DNA of 64,000 nucleotides from the NCBI RefSeq assembly GCF_030247185.1, contig NC_080572.1, positions 229,673,435 through 229,737,434 on the forward strand, written 5' to 3'. Source of the stretch: Malaya genurostris. Lineage: Eukaryota; Arthropoda; Insecta; Diptera; Culicidae. The notes under the pieces were generated by a model, which was not told the DNA's origin, made no database searches, and was given only the letters and a program-made list of their open reading frames with translations. The position numbers were made by a program, and so were the translations under genes. Positions 11,448 to 24,099 of the stretch are shown piece after piece. Positions within the stretch are counted from its first letter, which is position 1, and each line of letters begins with the position of its first letter.

Positions 11448-13349
11448 CAGCACCGATCAAAAGTGGGATTTTCCAGCAATTTTATTACCTTTCTATAGAG
11501 AAAGGCGAAAGGATTTTTAAAAAATCTGCAACAAAATTTGCTAAATTTTGAATTTTCAAATTTGGTTAGGAAAAGAATGAAAAATTTCGTTACAAACAGA
11601 AATTAAAATTTTCAAAAACCTCTTTAGCAAAAAAAAATTTTAAAAAAATCTGGAATATTTTAAGACTTTTCTTTACGTTTCGTCTTAGACTCGTCAGTGC
11701 AGAGCAGTTCAAATTGAACTGCTTATTGCAAACTTAAACAGTTCAACTTGAACCGCTAAGCAGACGTAAAGTTAATGCTATTTGCAAAACACTTTTATAT
11801 TTGGTACCGAAGTACCACGTCTTTCCTGACGTGCCGAACGAAAACGTTGTTTTCGGCTTATTGCAAATAGCATTAACTTTACGTCTGCTTAGCGTTTCAA
11901 GTTGAACTGTTTAAGTTTGCAATAAGCAGTTCAATTTGAACTGCTCTGCACTGACGAGTCTAAGACGAAACGTAAAGAAAAGTAAAAACGGTTATGTGCC
12001 CTAAGCACAAACATAGGCTAACCCCTAAATGATATTTTAAGAGTTATTGGAAAATTTTCTGATTTTTTTCAGAATTTTCCTAAATGTATTTTATGTGAAA
12101 AAAAATGTTCAAAATTTTAGAAATTTTTTATTCACACTTACCGTTTTGGTACCCCTCTAGATTCTACATCACTAATAAATTATTTATTAGTACATTACGC
12201 AGCATTTTTTCAAATTTTTAAAAAATGTGGACGGGTATAATATCAGACTAGAAAAAATATAAACCATTTGAAAAACCATGCGTCTCCATCAAATTATCAT
12301 CCGTTGGAGACGCATGGTATTTAGTACTAAAATCGTACACCAATGACATTAAGGACTAAATACCACATGAAATACATTTTGATAAATTCTGAAAAAATAA
12401 AACAGCGCCGATCAAAAGTGGGATTTTCCGGCAATTTAATAGCTTTTTATACAGAAAAGCAATGAGATTTTTTAAAATCTACAACAAAATTTGAAAAATT
12501 TCGATTTTTTTCAAATTTAATTAGAAAAAGAATACAAAATTTCGTTACAAAGGGTGTAGCCGGGGTAGGCATATGAAAACTGCCCCCATACAAAAATAAA
12601 ATTGATGTAAGCTGCTTGGAAGGGTTTGTATTGGAGATGATTTTCCCAAAATTTTAACCGTTTAACGTAATATTTGCGGAGTTAGGGTGGTTCTTCTGAT
12701 TTTCATTTTATTTAAATTTTACTTCTTTAGCAAAAAAATTGAAAAAAAAAACAGGAATATTTTAGGAGTTATGGGAAACCTTTCTGATTTTTTTCAGAGT
12801 TTTCCTAAATGTATTTTATGTGAAAAAAAATGTTCAAAATTTTCGAAATTTTTGTATTCGCACATACTATTTTGGTACCACTCTAGATTTTACATCACTA
12901 ATAAATTATTTATTAGTACATTACGCTGAATTTTTTTCAGATTTTTAAAAAATGTGGACGGGTAGGTTATCAGACTTTAGAAAAATATACACAATTTGAA
13001 GAAACATGCGTCTCCATCAAATTATCATCCGTTGGAGACGCATGGTATTTAGTACTAAAATCGTACACCAATCACTTTAAAACTAAATACCACATGAAAT
13101 ACATTTTGATAAATTCTGATAAAAAACAGAGAAGTTTCCCATAACTCCTAAAAATTTTTCATTTTTTTTTTGCTAAGAGGTTTTTAAAAATTTAAATAAA
13201 ATGAAAATCAGAAGAACTAACCTAACTCCGCAAATATTACAGTTAAAGGGTTGAAATTTTGGAAAAATCATCGCCAATACAAACCCTTTCAAACAGCTTA
13301 TATACATTTCATTTCTGTTTGGGGGCAGTTTTTATATGCTGCACCCTTT
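11448..13349. repeat. Complex tandem plus inverted repeat block
   Basis: Two related units lie in tandem: about 11448-12404 and 12405-13130. Both start at cgccgatcaaaagtgggatt-type sequence and share ttcgttacaaa, atgtggacgggta, gcgtctccatcaaattatca and taaattatttattagtac. The first unit carries the foldback insertion at 11665-12030. In the second, 12549-12790 pairs as a long inverted repeat with 13125-13349 (left aaagggtgtagcc, right its complement; both near aactgccccc), outlining an 800-bp element with arms of about 230 bp. A small inner palindrome (catgcgtctcc/ggagacgcatg) sits in each unit. No coding sequence was found. Confidence 0.7.
11665..12030 (+). mobile_element. Palindromic foldback element, copy 1
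   Basis: A near-perfect palindrome runs 11665-11983 (left acttttctttacgtttcgtc; right its complement) with a centre near 11820 (cgtcttt...gacgtgccg). An asymmetric tail follows, ending acccctaaat. It is flanked by a 10-bp direct repeat atattttaag (11655-11664 and 12032-12041). The tandem paralogue near 12752-12765 has the uninterrupted target (atattttaggagttatg). Relatives are at 27613, 32441 and 63366. Long inverted repeats with 8-11-bp duplications suggest a Mutator-like foldback element; no transposase is present. Confidence 0.8.
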
Positions 13350-13586
13350 CTCAACGGTGTTCCATTCTAAATTGAATACGCTTCAATTATAGAGCAATTC
13401 CAGGAATGAGTAGACGAAAAAGTGATAAAATCAGAATCGACCTTCTCCGATTTGGATGAAACTTTGCACATGATGCTATGGCAAACCATAAGTTTTGAAC
13501 CGATGGAGAGGTCAATCCGACTTACGATTGATTTTTAAATAGGGCGTATGTATTTTTGCATTTCACAAAAATTTCCTGTTTCAAAT

Positions 13587-14125
13587 CGTTGTAACTCGGA
13601 AACCGTTAATTGTACAAAAATGACGTTCAGGAAAAAGTTGTAGGGAATCGATTGGGCACTCTAAAAAAAATATACACTGAAAAAAAAATTGATTTTTTTT
13701 CTCCATAATTTCAAAATGAATTTAAAAAAATTTAGTTAGAAAAAATCAGAGTTTCAATTATTATTATTTTAAACCTCTTATTAAAACCTACAGATTAATG
13801 GCTATCCCATCCGTGCCATTTGAAAAATGAAGAAGTTACAGCTAAAACAGTTTACGGGTGCATGCAAATGATCAAGTTCTTCTCGTTGTAATTCGGAAAC
13901 CGTTAATCGTACAAAAATAACATCCAGGAAGAAGTTGTAGGAAATCAATAGGGCACTCTAAAAATATATACACTGAAAAAAAATTGATTTTTTTGCTACA
14001 TGATTTCAAAATTAAGTAAAAAAATCAGGGTTTCGATTTTTTTTTAATTTTTATTTTAAACCTTACAGATTGATGGCTATCCCATCCGTGCCTTTTGAAA
14101 AATGAAGAAGTTGCAGCTAAAAGAA
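13587..14125 (+). repeat. Two-copy direct repeat, unit about 280-300 bp
   Basis: Blocks cggaaaccgttaattgtaca, gttgtagggaatc, gggcactctaaaa, tggctatcccatccgtgcc and tgaaaaatgaagaagtta occur at 13590-13850. They recur in the same order at about 13890-14120. Poly-A/T runs differ between copies. Non-coding. Confidence 0.7.
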
Positions 14126-17100
14126 TTTACAGATATATTCCAAATTTCAAGTTCTCGTTGAAAGATAATCATTTAAACAGTAGAACTAACGTAACTACGT
14201 CAAAACGAATGAACACATGTAGAATCAAAGAGGTGTGCCAGTTGACTACCTACTGTTTACAACCAACGTACGTACCGGCGAATTGCTATGCATCGTAGAA
14301 CAGATATCAGTTTATAACAAATCTCTTTCGAAACAGTTACAATACTACAATATGGTTTTTCCAAAGTGCTGTAAACCTTTTCCTGGTTTTGTGTGTTCCG
14401 GAAAATTTTTCCAATTAACAGAAACCATAATTGGAAAGTTAGATGCTCAAAAGTGCAAGATTAAATTATATTAATCCATCAACAAATGACTGAGTTTTTA
14501 TCGTTCAAAATTATGACAGAAAAAGATTACGCGACTATTTTTGACACATTGAATTGACACCCGGCCCCGTATAGTGAAGAGTTAGTGTGTTGTAGGATCG
14601 TAAATGGATCTTTTATGTCACCAGTACTTATGAAACTCTCTTTTTATATATGTATATCGTGCTGTTCATAAAACTTATGACAATCGTAAACGAATATAAC
14701 CAAATACTTGTGCAACAACAGAATAATAACCAACCATCAATTTCAATATTTCTTGCCATTTAAAACTTATTTTATTCTCTTTCCACATTTAACCCCTTCC
14801 TGGTCGATTGCCCTTGAAAAACTCTAACTCGCTTAACCTACACAAATAAATTCATCCGAAATGCACGTAAATGTAGTTCACGGCGTCCCCGGAATACGAA
14901 TCGGTAAATATTTCCCGAATGAATCATTTCTAACGTTCTAACTGTTTGTGTCTGTGTATTACGTTTTGGTTTCATTTTGTTTTACTATTCATCACGTTAT
15001 TTTCATACGCTTGCAAATTTGCAAAAAGTTTTCAAATTATTATGATATAAATAAACTTAACTCAACTTTAGTTTAAATCCGCTTTGTATAGTCATTCATG
15101 ATTCATTTTTGATTTCTGGTGTCATTTTTAGGCCACACAGTATTCACCAATTCAACTGAATTCATCAACTTCACTTGTCATCCTGAATATCTTTCATTTG
15201 AATATTGTTTAAATACTCTGATTACTAACCCGATGGTGCTTATTTTGGACTCAGTTGAATGCACTAACCAACCAACAACCAATCCTATAATGAACTACTT
15301 CAACTGAACTGAGCCATACTTTTTCATGAAAGTGAAAATAATGAGGCAAATTTTCGCTTCTTGAACATGTCTACCTAAGCGAAGCGAATTTCGAAAACTT
15401 CTATCGAAAATCCAGACTCGGAAGTCTCGGTTCCCTTGAAAATTCAAACAACCGGTCCAAACTTTTGCACCAACACACCAACGACGAAGCCAGCCTCTTT
15501 TTTGCAACGACTCGATAACGCCCCCCGCCCCTCTCCCTTCGTCGGACGGTTCGTAATTTATGATAATAAACGATAATTTTATAGCTGACATAATTTTCCA
15601 ACTCGAGCGAGCAAAGCTTTAAGCTCACGGCTAAGCGCTGTGTGCCCGATGATGATGAAGATGAAGATGGCAAATATGAATATATATAAAAAAACAGTTC
15701 CACTGGAACGGGACAAAAAAAAATCTCCACAAACCACAACCACCACATCGACACTCCCTTATGGAGTGAAACTGACTTCTCTGCCTGCTAACCTCGATAT
15801 CCGCCGTCGTGAGTAGATAACTGAAATGTTTTTTTTTGCGGAATTCGCTCGTTTAGCGTAAGCCGAAAAGTTTGACCAACATTTTTCTGTGTGGCGATTT
15901 TCACCAGCACGAACGACAATTTGTATGTACAAAACCGCTTTGCCCTCCTACGGTGCTGACAAACACGGCTAAATCAACTAACGCCTTTTGACACTTTTTT
16001 GATGTTCATTTAGTTGAAGCTCAGTACGGAAAGGGAAATGGTTTCCTTGACTTTTCAAAGCGATTGCAGAAGGAGGTCGTATACAAACTGTTGTTGGAGC
16101 AATATAAGTTGGACGATGTTTGCGGTGTTGAAACTGTCAACTGTTGCTTTATACCGTTCCGATTCGAGTTTCGTACATTCAAGGATTAAGGATAGTTCTC
16201 AAAACAAGTTTCCTTTCAATTCGCATTTTTAACTATCAAGTGAAAATAATAAATTTTTTTATTCGTTCAGTTTATTAGCCATCGGAAGCTAAGGTTGTTG
16301 CAAGAAAGGGCCCCTATGTAGTGACACATTACTTTAGACAGAAGAGCTTCTAAGCCAATCAAGTCAGTTCTATTTATGGGTAAAATTCCCATTTTCATAA
16401 AATCACCGCGTAATCGTTGTTTAATATTTAACATAAAAGTTTATACATAACTAGATTCTGACACATTCTCCTACCAAATTGTTTCATAAAACCTGGATCG
16501 AATGTAGCCATTTCTAAACTGTAAAATTCATTTTCCCATAATAACATTTCCCCGTTAGATTTTATACCATATCGTTCCACCGACACGTGAGACATTTTTA
16601 ACCCACCCAACCTGCCAACATTGAATTTTTCTGCACCGAAGTCACCCTCGCTGGTTCCCAGTTCCAATTATGACCGATCAATTACGATTATGTTTGCCGC
16701 CATTTCACAGCCTCATCCCCGAAGGACCGCAATGGAATCATCTACCGCACCATCAGCAAGAAAAAAAGCACTTAAGAAAGCCATGTAAACACTGGGGGGT
16801 GGGGGGACGAGAAAAAACCGTTCCTTGGCACTTTTCCATCCACCAAAAGCAAGCATCAGAAACCCCCCAATGCACCCATCGTAGAAGCATAAAATCGAAT
16901 GTCTTTTTTTTTCTTCAACTCTCCCCCACCGTCATTAGAATCACGATTAAAATAATTGAATTCCTGCAATTACAATTCCAGATAACGATTCCCGCTCACC
17001 GCTTCGCCGTTTTTTATCATCCATTTTATCCTCATTTTTACAGCACCGATTTCCGTTAACTTTGTGTAACAGAAGCAGAACAAAAAAAATACCGTTTTCT

Positions 17101-18027
17101 TATCAATAGCATTCTCGTTTCTCGTTTCTATGTCTTCTCAACTATAAAACCTTTGATCCTCGGCAAAAATTTCATCAAAAAAAATCAACACTCCTTTGTG
17201 TGAAACCCATTGGAACGTGTGTGGAAACTGTGCAGTGGTATCCCAAGATGGTAAAGATCTTCATTTGTTTCCCACCAACTACCAGCAACCCGAAAAAACA
17301 CCACCCCCACCCCACCCATTTGGAAAGTTCAAACTGTTCCCACGATCCCAACCACCAGAGCTTATTATTTGTTCCCGAACAGACGGAGCAGCTACCTTTA
17401 GAATGTTTTCATTTTGATTGAACGGGCCACAAAATGGTATTTTCGTTATTCGACCCATCGTTTCCATCAGACCGGAATGCTGGAAAAAAAATACCACAAA
17501 AGCTCAAACATACTTTGAAGCATATCTTCGGCATCGCTTTAATATCACGAATCGAATTTGTTTTGTTTGCAGAAAAATTTGGTTGTACATTGCTCTCCTC
17601 TTTTCTTTTTGGTACAACGTAGCTCCCACTGAACGCCTGTTGTATTAGTAGTAGTAGCAGTAGTAGCAGAACAAACCCCCATTTGCCGTTGTAGGAATTT
17701 TATTTTTTATGATAATTTGATTACTTTTTCATTTCGCTGCTTCCTACCTGGCGTCTTACCTCTCACCCTCTGGCAGTAGTAATCCGTGATCTTCCGTCCT
17801 TGCTGCACGACTCGATGCTACGACAGAAATCGGCTGCCTCCGCTGATCGCTGGGCAAGATGGCAAGATTTGATCCATCAACCTGCATGAGGAGGAGGCAG
17901 CAATTCTGGTGTCAGCAAAGCGGAAAATCTAACGACACGAGAGCGCAACAACGAAAAAAAATAGCGAAATCAAAACACAAACCAAACAATGCAAACCTCT
18001 GATCGCTTCTCATTACGTATTCCACAG
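14126..18027. other. Intron, mostly unique non-coding sequence
   Basis: No transposon or exon was recognised. The 15300-17900 part is GC-richer and includes a short (gta)n-like run at 17647-17668. The open stretch just before the exon (about 17780-17890) has no usable donor in a compatible phase. Confidence 0.45.
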
Positions 18028-18158
18028 TTGCGGATGGCGGCACTTAACGAACCGTACACCGGCGATTTGCAGGGCATCCGAGGAGCAGATTTCGCCTGCT
18101 ACCGGCAAGCGAGACGGGCCGGTCTCCTGGGGACATTCAGGGCGTTCCTGTCAGCGAG
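18028..18158 (+). CDS. Mp: Multiplexin exon: N-terminal third of endostatin
   Basis: This 131-base exon runs from a ttccacag acceptor to a gtaagt donor, entered in phase 0 and leaving two bases of a split Arg codon. It encodes the start of endostatin: the [11 protein letters not shown] strand, the family signature [17 protein letters not shown] and the basic [10 protein letters not shown] segment, which correspond to the LVALNSPLSG, GIRGADFQCFQQAR and [10 protein letters not shown] motifs of vertebrate collagen XVIII. The Cys in DFACY is the first of the four conserved disulfide cysteines. The His-rich N-terminal zinc site of mammalian endostatin is not visible here. Endostatin is the C-terminal globular fragment that binds heparan sulfate; in flies Multiplexin acts in axon guidance and heart lumen formation (family knowledge). 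Confidence 0.95.
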
Positions 18159-18401
18159 GTAAGTGATTTTGTCGCAGTCAAATTGACGTAACGTTAGAAG
18201 TAGAGGTCTGATCAAATTCGTTACATATCGTTTAAAGCAACATTGTTTATGTTTTGCGGAATACGGAAATCATACATATGGAATTTCGAGCGAATAGTGA
18301 CCGCAAAAACATTTGAGCAAAAAAAAACTATTTCAAAGAAATTATGTCATCGAGTCGTTCGGTTACAAGAAACCGGTTTGTACTAAGTGCACATGACTGT
18401 T
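18159..18401. other. Start of the 25.6-kb intron
   Basis: Begins with the gtaagt donor. No further feature was recognised. Confidence 0.5.
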
Positions 18402-18475
18402 TTCGCTTTTATTTTTACGTTTCGTCTTCGACTCACCAGTGCACAGCAGTTCATGTTGAACTACTGAGCAGTGTT
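18402..18475 (+). repeat. Fragment of the foldback family
   Basis: Contains ttacgtttcgtcttcgactc and accagtgcacagcagttca, matching the terminal arm of the foldback elements at 11665 and 32441. Only one arm is left. Confidence 0.65.
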
Positions 18476-18868
18476 GGTACGAAATTAGAAGTGATCCCAA
18501 AATATTGGCACCCTTATATGTATAAGAGCGGTAAAAATCAACGCTTTTTGTCGGTTACGTCACTTATACCATCATATCTCCGGAACAAAAAGTCACAGCC
18601 GTTTGATCTTCGAATTTGATCAATGGTCCGACAGTAGCTTTCAAACGAGCATAAGTTTGTTCAAATCGGTTCAGCCATCTCTGAGAAAATTGAGCGCGTA
18701 TAAATATCTTCGAAAAGTGCACACACACGCTTACACACACAGACATTTTCCGATCTCGTCGAACTGAGTCGAATGGTTTATAACACTATGGGTCTCCGAG
18801 GCTCCGTTTGAAAGTCGGTTTTCCCCGCAATTCTAATGCCTTTCTATAGAGAAAGGCAAAAATAGAAC
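18476..18868 (-). repeat. Abundant dispersed repeat (ctttctatagagaaagg end)
   Basis: Read in reverse this copy begins at the small palindrome cctttctatagagaaagg, then has the gagtcgaatggtttataaca complement, a (CA)n stretch, and agccatctctgagaaaa. Related copies lie at 11383-11510, 39590-40206 and 58695-59310. Such high-copy non-coding repeats are common in culicine genomes; class not determined. Confidence 0.6.
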
Positions 18869-18869
18869 G

Positions 18870-20833
18870 GCAGCGTACACCAGTTTTACATTTGACAGTA
18901 GAACTGTTCGAATAAATAAAACTAACAAAAACTGCTTGCTGGGGATACGTTTGTTCCAGTTTCAGTTATATTATAGACCACCCATATGAATCTTGCAGCT
19001 GCTGAATTTGCTCTAAAAATGCAATTTTGAAACTCTCATCAACAGATTTAAGTTTGAAAAATAGGCAAATAATTGTGAAACACTAACGTTACTAATATAT
19101 CATCGTCAACTGCGTTCAAGAAGTATTTATAACAATTTTCTTTGCTTTTTTACGAAATTCGGCTTCCGTTCGTGAATAAAGATTTCTGTTCACGACCAGC
19201 GCAGTCGCAACCTAATCTAATGTTCATCAAGAAATAATATAATTCCATCTTCAAATCCCCTAATGAGAAGCGTTTAAAACTACAGTAATTCGTTTTCTGC
19301 TAAGAGGCCTAGAGCCGGGCCTAGCGAATTTCTGCCGGGTCACACGTATATTTTTCAAACATTAGTTTGACAAGTGACAATCCAAAAATTATTATTAAAT
19401 TAAATCAAGCACAATTCGAATTTCCGTGGTGAGCATTCAAACGTTTCTAATCGTCAACAGTTTCATTGGTGTTAGGTTTCATCGAACAATCCCCCCGTGC
19501 AATTAGTTTTTTTGCTTTCCCGGCGAGAGAAGTCAACATGGTGATAACACTAACAACTCAATTGCTTTTTGTTCTAGTATATAAAGGGGGGCCATCTCAT
19601 GTATAAAAAGTTATAAATGTACCCTGGCATATATTTAGAGATTCCTTTTTTAATGAGCGTTTATGCAATGTAGAAGAGAACGATGCAGACAAACGATCGA
19701 AACCCGCGGCCGTGCACGAAAAATCAACAAGATGACATCATTTGCTCTTCTGTGATTGGTTAATGAAAACATAGGTCGATTCTAACCAATTTTCCAGTAG
19801 TATGTAAGATTTGAAACATTCCTATCGATTTCTCAATGGTGCTCACTTATAACCCGGACAGTGCCCTCTTGCTTTCGGAAATGAGACTACTGAGAGCTTT
19901 CGCGTTCATCCGATGATGTTTCGATCGTGCAAGTTGTACTCCGAGTACAGGTAGTAGTTTTCTGCGATTCGATCCCGAATGCCAATAGGTAAAGATCAAA
20001 CTAGAAGGAAACCTGTACGGGTAAATGAGACGGAATGCTATTTTAACAGTGTTCAATACAAAATGTTCGTTTGATATCGCATTAGATCGGGGGAATGGAA
20101 TCCCGAATTTTAGCGGTCAGATCAATTGCATGGAAACTGTTCACATAACAAGATCATTTGCTTAACGTTCCCAAATTAGTAAGAGTGTGAATCGAAAAAG
20201 CCATTTTGTGACTGGAATATAAAACTGAGGTGATTAGACAAAGGACGCTACGATGTAAGTAGTGAAACGAAAATTTGTAATCGCGTAGTAAAGGAAAATG
20301 TTCTGTTATAGTTCACTGGAGAAACGGAAAGCCATTTTGTATCACATCAGGAAGCCATTTTATTGGCTTGTAGATTACTGTTTAGATTGCGGGACGAAAA
20401 TTAATATGACTGCAGGTAAAATACATATTTTATGGCCCATTCAGCAAAAATTTTTTGTTACCAAATGCCTTAGAATTCTAAGACATTCCTCATTAAAAAA
20501 AAAATTTACAATTTCAGAAACCTCATAAAAAATTGTGTCATCTCGGAAAAAAAAAATTTTTTTAATTCTCAACCCTGAGAATTTTTTTAAAGGACCATTT
20601 AACCGACTGGTCATTCGGGTCCGACTCTGAGAACGTATTTTAAGAGTTCTGAAATCGGAATTGCATGAAACGTGGAGATCTGGTGTCCCAGAGTCGAATT
20701 TCAATTTTCAGTTTTGCATTTTTTTTGCGATTTTGGAAAGTTTCAGAAAGTCGATTTCAGCAATTACCTACCTCACCCTCCCCACCTATGATGATTTTAC
20801 AAGTCCTAGAGTTGCATGAAACGTCCAGATTTA
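18870..20833. other. Intron, nothing recognised
   Basis: AT-rich sequence without recognisable coding or repeat boundaries. Confidence 0.4.
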
Positions 20834-20992
20834 TGACGTTTTTCATTGAAAGGCACTGGTGGTGTGGATTGCTCTTGTTTTGCACTTTCGAGCAGAAATG
20901 ACAATGAAAAACCGTCAAAAAATTGCGCTTCTGCTCGAAAGTGCAAAATCAAAGCAATCCACGCCACCAGTATTTTTCAATAAAAAACGGTA
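20834..20992. mobile_element. 159-bp hairpin MITE, copy 1 (PIF/Harbinger-like)
   Basis: The element is almost one inverted repeat: left gcactggtggtgtggattgc and gcactttcgagcagaa pair with right ttctgctcgaaagtgc and gcaatccacgccaccag. It is flanked by TTA on both sides (20831-20833 and 20993-20995). A second copy of identical length lies at 63028-63186. TTA duplication suggests PIF/Harbinger mobilisation. Confidence 0.82.
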
Positions 20993-23246
20993 TTAGTTTC
21001 ATCTTAAAATATTGACTTATACCGTTTTCATTTTTTAGCCTACACGCGGGCGACTCTGAGTCCGACAAAAACGAACACGTGGAACGCGCCCTAAAGAACA
21101 GTTCATAAAAAAATAAACTAACTCGCATAGATGTCGTGGTGCGACCCGAGAAAATGTTCAGAGCAAAACTACACGATTGGAGTCCAATCTATAGCGCCCC
21201 AAATTTTTTTATATGACAAATATCAAAGCATTTGGCATCAAACAGTTTTTTTTTTTGGGATTTTTGGAAATCTCAAAATCTTAGACGATTGTTATATTAT
21301 ATGAACTGCTATGCACTGATGAGTCTGAGACAAAACGTAAAAATAAAAACCAAAATAACTACGTCGAGTTCCATATCATTGAATATTGTTAATAAGATTA
21401 CAATAAAGCTCCAGGTAACAAAAACAGAAAAGTGAAAATTTTCGCGAATGATTTCAGACAAAAAAATCATCGATCAAAACTTCACTGAAGGAAAATTCAC
21501 TACTGATTTTTTTTTTACAAATGCGTTTCTCACTGAAACGGATCTCACATGACAAAACATTAGTTGGGAAAAGTTCACTAGCGAAAATTTTTCTCGATGA
21601 TATTTAAGAAAAAGGTTTGCACATTGAATATATCTGAAACGATTTCGAACAGAAGAATTTTAGGAAATGAATTTTCATTGCCATTATATCTCAATCCTTC
21701 GCAGAATACAAGATGAATTAATACGCCGATAAACAAAAACCGCACTTTTCTGAAAATGTTCAGTGTGCGTTTTAACTCTTGTATTTGATGCTCTGTAGAT
21801 TAGTGGATCAATGGAGGCGATGTATTCAAAATGTATTCAGCAATACCGTGATGGTGGAGAAATATCATCAATAAAAACAGTAAATAATTCATCATGCTGT
21901 GAATAATATGCAGCTGATTAAAAAATATTATCCAATTTAGCTTGAATATCATACGCAGAAGTAACAGTAGCGCAGGACATCGCTACGCCAATTCAAACAA
22001 GTTGAAACATCCAAAATCCTGCGCTCCTGTTACTTTTATATAATAAACTCATGCTAAATATATTTTGTTTGTGTTTAATCTAAATAGGACATGAGCGTAA
22101 ATCAACCAGCTGGAGTTAAAACAGTGTTTTGTCGCTATAATTACTATTTGGTTTGGAATTTTTAGTTTCACTAATTTTGTATTTGCTATTGCGTAGTGAA
22201 AACTGTAACATTAACATTATTAATGTGATTACGATCCAAACTGCTCATTTTCATAAACCTTCATCTGACATTCATTTCCCTAGTATTCATTTTATAGTGC
22301 ATTAAACAGCCAGTTACGAAATCGAACGCGGCGAGCAACAAACGAGAATGTGTTAAAAGAGCATTCCTTCACGAATATACATTGACAAACTACATTCCTT
22401 TACATGCACCTTTGATATCTGTCACCATCCATCAGATTCCCTATAGATACAAAATATAGTTTTTCAAAACTGAACCACCCTACGCTCACCGATAATGTCT
22501 AGAATTATCGAACCCAAACTGTTATTGATTCACTTATCAAAAGAGCAGTGATATTGTTAACATAACTTGTAGCTTAATGTATGCCTATTTTAGTCACGAA
22601 TGTGATGCGATGATGAACGCCTCAATTGACAACAACGCGCACAGTGTCCAATATGATAAAGTTGTCTTGTCTTTGAAATTTATAATTTACAGTTGTTCAG
22701 ATCGGATCAATTCCATTTTTTTACACAACCTTCTTTGTCACATGAGCTGAGTCGGTCTAAACTCGACGCGTTCAAACAATCAGATAATAAATATCTTTCG
22801 ATCTAATAAAGTTTTCGATCTGATAAAGTCTTGCAGAAATATGCTTATTTTCGTTAGCGTATTCAACTGTTTTTGTTTAATTTTTTTTTGGTTGGGGGTA
22901 TCAATGAAACTTTAGTTGAAACAGTTGAATTTTCATTATAATAAGTTAATTACCAAAACAAAAATTATAATATCTTTTACAAGGAAGATTGTGTAATGTT
23001 GTGGAATTGCTCCGATTAGTAGAACTGGAGGTAATAAATTTCAAAGACAAGGTGTTTTTATGTTTTATTGGATTTTATCAAAACTTTAAAAAATTATGTT
23101 TATGAAAAAAAGTGGAAATCCTGATACGCGTGCCAATTAATGTGAAGCTGCTACAAAAAAAAATTAGTTAAAAAAGGTATCGGCGAACGACCAAAATAAG
23201 GTGAAGGCCGGGTATAAATAAACGATATAAAAAAATAGTTAAAAGG
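20993..23246. other. Intron; foldback relic and a short hairpin
   Basis: A foldback-arm relic lies at 21300-21350 (cactgatgagtctgagac). A 20-bp inverted pair (gtaacagtagcgcagga/tcctgcgctcctgttac) lies at 21963-22036 with a 37-base loop. Nothing else was recognised. Confidence 0.5.
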
Positions 23247-23850
23247 GTGCCCATGTACGTGGTAAACGATGCCGTAGAAGTGCGTGAACATGTCCTTCCC
23301 CACAGGTCACTGATAGGTACATTCGAAGAGTCATGGTGCAGTACAAATAGATACTTGTGGTACGTATCTATATTGCATAGGACTATTCCTTCTAATGTGA
23401 CTGCTGGTCGAGACGAGAGGTGTACTTGTAAGTCTTACAATGACTTACGAGAATCAGCTCACGTCAATTCTGTAAACTACCGGGTAACTGTGGAAAACCG
23501 TGCGTTGACACGGCGAAAAAATTATCTTCAACCAAAGATAACTACTGTACACCTGCAATTAGTAAACCCAGTACTTCTGATCTATCTAACGAAATAAAAA
23601 TTTGGTCACTGAATATAACTAGTCTTCATCAACTGAAACACCAACTGCAAAAATTACAAAACAAGAGAAATCCGCTACAATCAACAAAAATTTTAGCATT
23701 CCAAGCAGTACTAAAAAAAAACAAAAACGCCGCAAAACTACACCACGAAAAAGAACACCAGAAACAACGACGACTGAAAAATGGACGAAGATGCGATTTG
23801 TGAGCCAACTGCTCCCCAATACCGCAATAGCAATGAGAACGCTTTTCATA
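23247..23850 (+). pseudogene. Degenerate non-LTR retrotransposon ORF1, copy C
   Basis: The translation starts YVVNDAVEVREHVLP, matching YLVDNAIEVRVHDLP of the copy at 45186-45548. Further on, the DNA cacgtcaattctgtaaacta aligns with the zinc-knuckle DNA of copies A and B (catgtcagttttgtgaacaa). A Lys/Thr-rich tail (about 23620-23800) resembles the basic C-terminal part of copy A. It carries many stops and frameshifts and is clearly older than copies A and B. No 5' UTR or poly-A end was identified. Confidence 0.7.
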
Positions 23851-24099
23851 CTAGATTTTATTTTTGATTGATTTTACCAACATACAATGTACTTCGTACT
23901 GTAAACTCTGTTACGGCTTTCAGGGCCTTGAGACGTATCACTGAAATGAAAGAATAAAAAAACACTATAATTTTGATTATATGACGTAGAGTCGTCATTG
24001 AACAAACAACGTCATATTTTTTTCCAATTCGTAAAAATGTCGAATTTTGTAATAAAAAGTGATTATTGGCGGAAAGCATTAATTTTTCGTTGTCTTTTG

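Noticed and set aside
16670..17421. Overlapping open frames of 70-130 codons
   Set aside because: Low complexity (Pro/His-rich), no family resemblance, no splice context.
17780..17890. Open stretch just upstream of the first endostatin exon as an extra exon
   Set aside because: No donor in a compatible phase; the hinge exon already joins 18028 in phase 0.
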